From Rhypophila decipiens (taxonomy: Eukaryota > Ascomycota > Sordariomycetes > Sordariales > Naviculisporaceae), in NCBI GenBank assembly GCA_033297075.1, contig MU858050.1:310001-374000 (forward strand): 64,000 nucleotides of DNA, in the 5' to 3' direction. Both the position numbers and the translations under genes were made by a program. The notes beneath the pieces were generated by a model that saw only the letters and a list, made by a program, of their open reading frames with translations, searched no databases and was not told the DNA's origin. Every line of letters begins with the position of its first letter. Position 1 is the stretch's first letter. Shown one piece after another: positions 45,362-54,974 of this stretch.

Positions 45362-47078
45362 TTTGATGTTGGGTTGTTTTTTCCCCCTTGATGGACCTGG
45401 TAAGTGATAATGTCTCTTTGTGTCTTTGGTTGGTCCTTTGAATTGTGCGAATTCGAATCCGAGCTGAAAACAGGGGTGTCAATTCCCAGCGAGCAACTTT
45501 ACAGAGCTCAGGAAGAGGAGAAGGAAAACAAGAAAGAAGAAGCACGACTGTGATCAATTATATATCATGTCAGTTCAAGGCCACGAGAGAAAAAAAAGAA
45601 AAACGATACATCCCGCCGATATTTATCACCAAATCGGAAAATTTTCTCCTTCGCAAGGGGCCCACCTCAAGGCTCGAGGCTCGCCGCAGAACGGCGCATC
45701 TCGACGAGGTCCCCCTGTTCGCCCGTATATGAACGGAAGGGGTTAAGAGCTTTGTCATGGTGAATATTGGATTATTTCCAGCCCTCTGGTTCGACGCCAT
45801 CATCGGTTGATGGCTTGCCCAGCCCTGTCTGTCCAGCTGTTGTCATCAAGTGTGACATTCCCGGTAGGGATCGACTGAAATGATCTCGGAAAAGCCCCAT
45901 AGCTCGCTGAATGGCACAGTAGTTGTAGTGGCCAGTCCTCCTGGTTAGATTGGTAAGCGATTGTAAGTCTGTTCAAATTCTTTTCATATTGATAGAGGAA
46001 ACTATCTGTGAGAAAAAGGAGCATTGATGACGGATGAAGTGATATCTGTCGCTGATTATCTGACAGATCAAGCTCTCGTCTCTCTGGGCTGAGCTGCTGA
46101 AGTCAGGTGTCACAACCCCTTTCTGACACTTATATCCTGAGTCATGTCGCACGATATCAACATCTCGGACATACAGACGGATGCAAAAAACTCCGAAATA
46201 TTAGCCCACGGGTTGCTCATCTAATATCCGTGCATCTTTCATTGCCTGTGAAGCAGGCAAGGTGCATTGTTGTATTGGCAAGCTTCCCGCTGGGGGTCGT
46301 TGGTTTTGCAAACTGCTTTGGATTTCGTCGTCTAAATTAAGCATCACGTCATCTTTTTCAAGTCTGAAGATTTGATAGCCTAGGTAGGCATTCTAACGAT
46401 CTCTTCTTGGCATGGCCATACTACTTGGCACGTCCGAGGCGTTTGCTTACATATTGCACAAGGTTAAGTTAGATAAATAACGCCCCGGACTTCTGGATAC
46501 CCGGCGAGCTTGTTGAGCCCGTTGAGGACCTTGACGGATTACACTACACGTGTGTTTGTACATGTACCTTACATGATTACGGTGGAGAAACGCTAGGGAT
46601 CAGGCCTTGAGCCCCTGGCTAATAATCCCGGAAGTTCGGGTAGGTATTGAGTTTCATACGTCCGTACAGATGAATATTACAGCGACGACGAGTTGAAATA
46701 TGGTACATACAAGACTGAATCAAGTCAATTGCATATTCAACTGATACTTGGATTCAGAAACTAGATAGGCGCAGAGATATTAGTTTCCCTCAGCACATAC
46801 CATTGTCCGGTGCCCGGTTCCTTCGCCCCGTCCTGCGTTATTGAGGTCCAGACCACCGGGACGGGGGACAAGATGGAACCTCAACAAGGCTCAGGGGCAC
46901 CTCCTCGGGCCTCGCCTCCACTGCAGTCCAGCCCTACGGAACTCGCCCTGGCCGCCCGGGCGTGCCGGGCCATTCGATGTGGGACCGGGCGGGTTACCTC
47001 GAAATTGACCCCGCCAGCTCCGATTGCGGGGAGAAATTTTGGTGGGGTTCTAAAACACGAACAGACGATGGCAAGATG
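45362..47078. other. divergent intergenic region
   Basis: No supported gene. The region between the divergent SDR and aspartate-semialdehyde dehydrogenase genes includes a GC-rich block at about 46810-47030. Confidence 0.4.
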
Positions 47079-47100
47079 TGACTCGCAATTTCATGACTTA
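47079..47100 (+). promoter_or_regulatory. two near-match Gcn4/Cpc1 sites before HOM2
   Basis: TGACTCG (47079-47085) and TGACTTA (47094-47100) each differ by one base from the general amino-acid control site TGASTCA. They lie 110-131 bp upstream of the HOM2 start codon. Genes of amino-acid synthesis are usual targets, so the placement is sensible; binding is not shown. Confidence 0.35.
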
Positions 47101-47209
47101 GAGACAGAATATTGAGAATTGAGAATAAAGCCTTCAAGTACTAGAAGATTAGGATTTCAGTGACCGGCCCTCTTTCTTCTCGAAACCTCAGAGCATAGCA
47201 TCCAATACC

Positions 47210-48451
47210 ATGTCCCAATTACCGGTAAAGAACTGCGGTATGTCACCTTCTGTCTTCCCGGGTGGCTTCTGCTCGCACATACTACTTGTACCACTTATTA
47301 CAAACATCTAACCACCATCCGTCCTAATAGGTGTCCTCGGCTGCACTGGCTCGGTCGGCCAGCGCTTCATCCTCCTCCTCCAGCAGCATCCCTCCCTGCG
47401 CCTCGTCGCCGTCGGCGCTTCCTCCCGGTCCGCGGGCAAGAAATACCGCGATGCCGTGCGGTGGAAGCAGTCCACCCCGATCAGCCCAGAAATCGGCGAC
47501 CTCGTAGTCCGCGAGTGCAAAGCGAGCGAGTTCGCCGACTGCGACATTGTCTTCAGCGGGCTGGACAGCGACGTAGCGGGCGAGATCGAGCGGGAGTTCC
47601 AGCACGCCAACAAGGCCGTCTTCTCCAACGCCAAAAACTACCGCCGCGATCCCCTCGTCCCCCTCGTCGTGCCCACCGTCAACCTCGACCATCTCAACCT
47701 CATCCCCCACCAGCGCAAGACAAATAATCTGGAGAAGGGCTTCCTGGTCTGCAACAGCAACTGTGCCGTCATCGGCCTGGTCATCCCTTTTGCAGCGCTG
47801 CAGGCCAAGTTCGGCAAGATCGACACCGTCAGCGTGGTCACCATGCAGGCTGTTTCTGGCGCGGGCTACCCCGGCGTCAGCAGCATGGACATAATCGACA
47901 ACGTGGTTCCTTATATCGCGGGCGAGGAGGACAAGCTCGAGACGGAGGCGCAAAAGATCCTGGGCACTATCAATGCCGACGCGACGGCATTTGAGAACCA
48001 GAGCACGTTGAGGGTATCCGCCTCTTGCAACCGTGTCCCGGTGCTTGATGGCCACACCGCCTGTGTGTCGTTGCGCTTTGCGCAGAGGCCGCCGCCTAGC
48101 GCTGAGCAGGTCAAGCAGGCCATGCGCGAGTATGTGTCTGAGGCTGAGAAGCTAGGCTGCCCGTCGGCACCGAAGCCGTCGATCATGGTCTTTGACGAGG
48201 CCGATAGGCCCCAGCCTCGTCTTGACCGGGAATTGTCGAAGGGATATACTGTGAGCGTGGGGCGTGTTAGGGAGGACGAGAGCGGTATCTTCGACCTCAA
48301 GTTTGTCGCTCTTAGCCACAACAGTAAGTGCTTCTATGACTTTCACCCCTGTTTTCACATGATACTGATATTGTTATCTGTAGCTGTTATTGGAGCCGCC
48401 GGTTCCTCGATTCTCAACGCCGAGGCTGCTGTTCTCAAGGGATTCGTTTAA
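47210..48451 (+). CDS. HOM2: aspartate-semialdehyde dehydrogenase
   Basis: Three exons (47210-47237, 47331-48323, 48384-48451) give 362 aa, the normal fungal size. The first intron interrupts the nucleotide-binding motif, and splicing gives [14 protein letters not shown]. The active-site cysteine is in [17 protein letters not shown]. Later conserved segments are [41 protein letters not shown] and the C-terminal [15 protein letters not shown]. The enzyme reduces aspartyl phosphate to aspartate semialdehyde with NADPH, at the branch to threonine, methionine and (in fungi) homoserine. It is a cytosolic enzyme. Near-consensus general-control sites lie upstream. A CTAAC branch point is clear in intron 1. 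Confidence 0.96.
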
Positions 48452-48820
48452 ACAAAGAGAGAAATAAATAAAAGGGTGCTTTTCTAAGGGACCTGGCCCG
48501 CTCAGCATGTAGTATGCTGATTTTTATCACGTCAAACCGCATAAAGCATCTCTAAGCTGGATTTAATAGAACCAAAATAGAAGAAATGAATGAAAAATGA
48601 GCAACCCTGGCCATGTGCCAGCTGAAGGTGTAATCTTGTCATGGAAAGGTCGGTTCCAACTGAAGATGTAAGTCGGCAGATACCACCCTGATGATAATGT
48701 GCTGCTGGACCCAGAACGTCCGTCTCCCCACCACCACCAAACCTTCTCCTGCTCCTATTCTAAGGGGGTATGTAACTGAGTTCAAGCATAGGGGTACTAA
48801 GAAAAAGCCACAAAAAGACA
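48452..48820. other. 3' flank of HOM2
   Basis: Likely 3' UTR and intergenic sequence; nothing else seen. Confidence 0.4.
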
Positions 48821-48850
48821 GCCCCCGTAGCTCAGTGGTCAGAGTGCGGG
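48821..48850 (+). pseudogene. tRNA 5'-half relic
   Basis: GCCCCCGTAGCTCAGTGG followed by TCAGAGTGCGGGC reads as a tRNA acceptor strand, D arm (A box) and the start of an anticodon stem. No anticodon stem partner, T arm, B box or CGGGGGC acceptor partner follows in the next ~100 bp. It is therefore a truncated tRNA copy rather than a working gene. Confidence 0.5.
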
Positions 48851-50097
48851 CAGCGTTGAATTTCATACAGCGTTTGAGATTAGCGAGCTGTTAGTTTTGA
48901 CGGGATAAGGATTCAATAGAGATTCCGATTTTTATTCTAGAATCTTCGGACTGTTCCAAAATAAAACCCGGCTTGTTGAGACGAGGATGGTCAAACAAAC
49001 AGAGAGCGCCTGCAAGATCGTCGTTGGTGATCGACTTCGGTAATCATTCATCGACGGCTAGGCGGGCTGATATTGAGAAGGGAAGGCTTCTTGTTCTTAA
49101 AATACCAACACGATATCATGCGTTGCTGTTTCTTTGATCAGATCTGCTGGGTCTCAAGCAGGAGGTATCACATCGAGGTAAGGTCGTTTACTCAGGTTTA
49201 GTTAGTACATCTCGTCGTGATGGTGTATCTTGAGGATAGGCTGTGAAGGAGCAGCAGGCCGGGACACATCCGGAAATAATCCACGGTCCTCATCCTTTCT
49301 TTGGTTCTATTCTACCACCTGGCCCGGTGTGTTGAAAGTGGAAATGAATACGGGGGTTCAGGACGGCCGACCTCGTTAGATCACAGAACCTTCGTCGAAA
49401 GACTGTTGGCTGTACTGTCGGTAAGCGGTGAATGATCGCCATCTAGGATCAAGTTTCTGGTCGTAGGTGTTGTGCAAAACGAGATCCGGGTTTCCATGGC
49501 AGAGGGCTTCGTTTGGAGTGTTCTGTCTGAAGATAACCAATTTTTGGGCTGGTCGATGCAGGTTTTGAAACTGCAGCAGTTCATGCGAGGTTTGCGTTGG
49601 TTTGTGAGTGTCATCACCTCTTTCTCTCTGGTACTGTTACTCCAAATCTGGGAGGACAACTATTGTTTGACCTTTCTGTAGTTGAGTAATCGAGTAGAAT
49701 AAGTACAGGAGTACGTGAAGAAAAGCACATGGAGACGGTCAAATCAGTTTGTTGAATCATCACCCCCAACTCTGCTCTGTTACAAGATCCTTGGTGGACA
49801 GAATAAAGCTGGGATGGAACTCGGTTTGCCCCTGGTGGTCGTGTTTCACCAGCCCGGGCATCGTGCTGTCGTACCAGGCACTGGAGCTTGGGCCGCTGTC
49901 CGACGAGCCTTGGCACGAATTGGGTACCCATTGTGGTCATTTCAAGGCCCCTAGCTTCCCCAGCTACAGCAAGCCCCCCGCCCCCAAGACGTGTCAGTGG
50001 CGCTCACACGATACGGGGTCGGTCCCTGGGAGAAGTCGTTAAGAATCCCCGTCAGTGGTGGATTCTCTACCTGGCTAAAGCTCCATTGCAGGCCGGG
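48851..50097. other. intergenic, left of the inverted-repeat element
   Basis: No supported gene in about 1.25 kb. Small open frames near 49614-50142 overlap in several frames and show no domain. Confidence 0.4.
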
Positions 50098-50996
50098 GCG
50101 GGTTGTAAAACATGGGTTAAAAACAGCATGACTGGGCCATAACAGCATGTTCAATTTGAGTTGATGGCGCGATCCTGTGAGCTAGAAAATCATGTTGTAA
50201 AAACGCAATTTTTACCCCCTCTCAGGATTTTTAGACTTCTAGTCGTACATTTTCAAGTTCAGTCATTATGTGAGTCCAGCTGAAAACCCATAATCAGTAT
50301 GAGTGTTAAACATAATGTTCGAATGACATTATGAAAACCCAAAAACATCATGATTTTGCAAAATTCTATCAGCCATTTCATGATTATTTGCCCAGGCCCA
50401 CAAATCAGATCAATCCATTCAATCCAAGCCAAAAGCAGTCAATCCAGGCAGTTGAAAAGTAGTCAATTCAATTGATCCAACGAGCAAAAGGGGTATTTCT
50501 GACTAGCTATTGTACTAATTGTACAGTGGCTAGCCAGAAGAGGTAATTTTACAATTGTCACGTATGTGGATTGAATCTACAGTCTACGGATTATAAGTTT
50601 ACAATTTACAGTCAAGGCACATTAAGTTACGAAGTTATAGAAGTCAAAGTCAATCAATTATACGCAAGTGCAAGAGGGTTCCTTGGCTTAACCTATATTG
50701 TCTGTGGAAGGCACGTAGAAAAAGAAGGTTGTGATGAGGAATTTGGTGGAAAAACATGATGAAGATTGTAAATATGATGAAAATCGTAAGTCATGATGCT
50801 TGGAAAAACGGTATGTTAGTAATTTTCACTATGTTTGGCCCAGAATACAATGATTTAGCTGTAATACTATAACTAACCAATCATTATGATTGAAGAATAC
50901 ATATTTTTCAATGCTGCCTCGTATTTCATGATAAAATACCGTAATTCATCATGTTTAGCTGTAAACATGCTGGTAACAACATGTTTTACAACCCGC
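50098..50996. mobile_element. MITE-like non-autonomous element with 17-bp perfect TIRs
   Basis: The left end is GCGGGTTGTAAAACATG (50098-50114) and the right end (50980-50996) is its exact reverse complement. Imperfect pairing continues inward (GTTA...CAGCATG on both sides). The 899-bp inside is AT-rich and has no real open frame, but is full of related ATCATG/CATGAT and ATTGTAAA strings. The flanks are much more GC-rich. This structure fits a miniature inverted-repeat transposable element moved by a transposase coded elsewhere. No clear target-site duplication is visible next to the ends, so the superfamily is undecided. Confidence 0.75.
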
Positions 50997-51244
50997 ACTG
51001 GGCTGGAATGTCACCCGCGCCGCGACTGTACAGTACGTAATTCTCGCCGCCGCCCGATCTCGAACCTGTCCACCAAAAGTTCGTTGGTCTCCAGTCGCAT
51101 CCCCAACGGCGACGAGCACCTAATAACCTAATAACGATCACGAACGCGACGACGCCGACGAAACCTATTGTTTAGAGAATTATTGTATTTTACGACGATA
51201 TCGCATCTACTTGGGCAGTATCGATCGCTTAATCCCTCGCTGCC

Positions 51245-53845
51245 ATGTCACTCGGAGACGGGGCAGCTCTGGAAGATGGAGGCGCGCCGGGCGCTCCCCT
51301 CGGCCTCACAACAACGGCGCCGAGTGGTCCCAGCGATGAGACAAAGTCGCAGGTGCAGGAGGTACTCTCTTCAGAGGTTCGTATACCAACATGGTTCTCC
51401 AGGCGCTATTTTCACGTTCTGACCTTCTTCTCGGACAGATTGGTGTTTCTACCATGCTCAATCGACTGAAGCAGAGCATTGCTTCGGCAAAGGTACACAC
51501 GCGCGATATCCAGACCCCAATCTGGACGAGTTTGTTGATTAACGCTTGACTGTTTAGGAGTTTGCTCTGTTTTTAAAGAAGCGCTCAATCCTCGAAGAAG
51601 AACATGCCAATGGCCTCAAGAAGCTCTGCCGGATCTCGCAGGATAATATGCTGCGGGGCGAGCATCGGTCCGGCTCATTTGCAAAGGCTTACGAAGAAAT
51701 GATGGCCACCCACGAGCGCATGGCGGAGAATGGCACCCATTTCGCCGGTTGTCTACAGCAGATGCACGAAGACTTGATGGAACTCGCCGCCATCGCCGAA
51801 AAATCACGAAAAGGGTGGAAGCAAAACGGCCTAGCAGCGGAGCAGAAAGTCGTGGAGCTCAACAATGCCATGCTCAAGTCGAAATCCAAATACGACTCCT
51901 TTGCCGAAGAGTACGACCGCGCGCGTACGGGCGACACGACAGGTCGGCAAGGAGGGAAAATGTTCGGCTTCAAGGGTCCTAAATCAGCAGCACAACATGA
52001 GGAGGACCTTCTTCGCAGAACTCAGGCGGCCGATCAGGACTATCAGAGCAAAGTACAACATCTTCAAGCGGAACGGGGCGAGTTGCTTTCCAAGACAAGG
52101 CCTGAGACGGTTAAAGCCCTTCAGGACATCACCAGAGAGACAGATACCGGAACCGTGCTGCAGATGCAGAAGTTTGGTACTACACATGACCCCCATATCT
52201 ACGAATATGGAAGCTAACCAGCCTGTCAGCATCATTCAACGAGAAACTACTGCTGAGCAATGGCCTCAGTATCAGTCCCCTAAGGAATTCCCAAGACACA
52301 CGCAGTCTCAGGGAATGCATCCAGGCCATTGACAATGACAGGGACTTGGATGAATATCTGAGAAGCCATTACTCCAGGCTTCCCCCACGAGCTGGATCAC
52401 CCAAATACGAACGTAATCCTGTAAGTGTTTTGGAACAGAGCCCGAACCATGTCGTTAATAATCGCTAACCTGAGTTTTCAGCTTCTTGAACAAACACAAC
52501 GTCCTCCGCAACAACCCGCTTTTGGCGGTCCGATGCAGACGGGCCCGACTGCTTCAGGCGCTGTCCAACCGCCTTTACAACAACCTCAATTGTTTAATTC
52601 GACGAATTCCCGGTCGAGCACATTTGACAGTCCAGTTTCCCCACCAAACCAGGGGCCGCTGGGTCACAGCTACGGCCAAAGCACAGGCTCAATCCAGATG
52701 ATTCCTCCTGCACAGCGCCCTGGCTCCCAACCGCAGCACGAGAGAAGCTTTAGCGTTAACAGCGCACTTGGTCCAGGCAGCAACCCCCCCGGTCCTTACG
52801 GCGGGCCACGGGGTCCCTCATCCCAAGTCCAGCAGCAGCCTCCGCCGCAGATTCCCAGTTCGAGGTTCAATCCGTCAGTCAATTCGAATGCTCCGCAGGG
52901 TCCCCCACAATTAGGCGCTCTGCCTTTCCAAAACCCACAACCGCAACCGCAGCAACAACCCCCGCAGCATTTCCACCCACAACAGACGACACCCTTTGGC
53001 CAGCCTTCGCAGCAGCAAACTGGTCTGAATTCGAATCCTCTGCAACAGCACCCGCCGAGCGCCCCTGTACTTGCCCAAAGACAGTCGCCTCCCCCCGCTC
53101 CGCAGATGGCGCCAACCAAGCCCATGTTCGGCATCACACTGACCAGACTCTATGAGCGTGATGGTCATGCGGTGCCGATGGTGGTCTATCAGTGCATCCA
53201 GGCCGTCAATTTATTCGGCCTTCAGGTTGAGGGTATTTACCGACTGTCGGGATCTCTTCCACACGTTAACAGGCTCAAGGCACAGTTTGACACAGGTTCG
53301 TGACTGTCCCATCTAGCGCTTCTGGATGCCCTCCCTCTAACAGACCAATCACAGACCCCAATTCCGAGCACTTGGACTTCCGCAATCCCGAAAACTTCTT
53401 TCACGATGTCAACGGTGTAGCGGGGTTGTTGAAACAATTCTTCAGAGACCTGCCTGATCCATTGCTCACGAACGAGCACTACCAGGCTTTTGTCGAAGCA
53501 GCCAGTAAGTCTATGAAAGCCTTTACGTCATCCTTATAATAATTTCGTCTAACACGTGACCCAGAACAAGAGGATGACATTGTCCGCCGCGATTCGCTTC
53601 ACGCAATTATTAACAGTCTTCCGGACCCGAACTACGCCACCCTACGGGCATTGACGCTCCACCTCCACCGTGTGATGGAGAACGCATCTGTCAACAGGAT
53701 GAGTTCCCAGAACCTGGCTATCGTGTTTGGCCCCACGCTCATGGGCTCGGGAAGCAACTCTTTGATTGCGGATTCGGGCTGGCAGATCCGCGTGGTTGAG
53801 ACTATTTTGAACAACACGTACCAGATCTTTGACGATGACGACTGA
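51245..53845 (+). CDS. RGD1: F-BAR and RhoGAP protein, Rgd1 type
   Basis: Seven exons (51245-51376, 51439-51492, 51558-52176, 52230-52420, 52482-53295, 53355-53504, 53565-53845) give 746 aa. The N-terminal F-BAR domain (about residues 45-330) begins [20 protein letters not shown] and is helical and charged. A Gln/Pro/Ser-rich linker of ~200 residues follows. The RhoGAP domain fills the C-terminus: [20 protein letters not shown] holds the catalytic arginine finger, then [20 protein letters not shown] and [18 protein letters not shown]. Yeast Rgd1 has the same layout and turns off Rho3 and Rho4 at sites of polar growth and cytokinesis. Introns are short (53-80 nt), and each join restores a family segment. 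Confidence 0.94.
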
Positions 53846-54974
53846 AGGAGTAAGAGGTGATTATTGCGACCGGAACAGAGAAAGAAGGATTATTGCTACA
53901 GATGCGTGAGATGTAACCGCCTGGAACAACAATAACAACTGGGTACCTAACCTACCGAACCTACGTCTGGCTTTTGCGGGATACCAAGAGTAATTTTGTT
54001 TGTCTGTTTGGTTGCTGTTATTTTATTGGGATATATTCTCAGTCGAGAAGAGTTCTGGCTTGTCATACATGGGCTAGCTCGATTTTGATTTCTCTTTTTG
54101 CGAGAGCGGAGCGAAGCATTCATGCATAGTTGATAGTAATAATGGGCAAAAAGTTAGTTCTACATGTCTCTATCTCGTTCTGCTTGTCGGTGAGTTTGTC
54201 TTGGCAACTTCATGTTTCTATTCTGCATATCTTCTCAGCCAAACTATATTGCCTTGTCTGTAATGAATTTCTTTTTAGTTCTTGATCATGGCCTTGCTAT
54301 GTAGCGTTACATTTAGTTATGTCACTCCTTTTAAGTTGTCGTCTGGCAATGATGATGAGAATGACCTTGGTATGAGAATGATATGTTACAGATCTAGATT
54401 AAGCCAGGTGGGTATACATGAATTGAGAAATGTATGGGACTCTCCAAAGGTATCGATCGACCTAATAACGGGACCTTTTTGTATCTTCCTGGCTCCGTCG
54501 CTCCGTTATGAGCGAGTTTCAAACAGGAAGTGCGGTGTAAAAGATAGCCAGTCTGGGAAGAACATGATATACAACAAGAAAAGCTAAAGCTAGCGCTGTC
54601 AACATAAAACCAACACATTCAACATCAGCAATAAATGGGCAACTCGTGCATCGCGACGTGATCCATGTGAAAGATATGTATGAGTATTGTACAGCCCATC
54701 TTGGGTGACCAGTCAGTGTATCTAGATATAATTATTTGCTGCTCCTCCTCGCTACTATGACTTTCTCTCTTTCTTTCTCTCACTTTCTTTGCAGATTTTT
54801 GCCGTTAAAAATGACAGTATGTAGGTAGAAATGTAGCAAGCGTTTAAGGCTCTGCGATGTTGGCAGTTCCAATGGTTCGTCCCTCGGCCAAAAGCCAAAA
54901 ATGCACAATTAATACATGCAACTCTTCGTTCCATGTCCCCTCCTTCCTTTACATGACCGACATTCTCCATCGAA
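53846..54974. other. region between convergent Rgd1-like and disordered-protein genes
   Basis: No supported gene; T-rich and probably made of the two 3' UTRs. Confidence 0.4.

Noticed and set aside
50571..50759. 62-codon open frame inside the inverted-repeat element
   Set aside because: No transposase motif; too short, and the surrounding sequence is AT-rich and non-coding.
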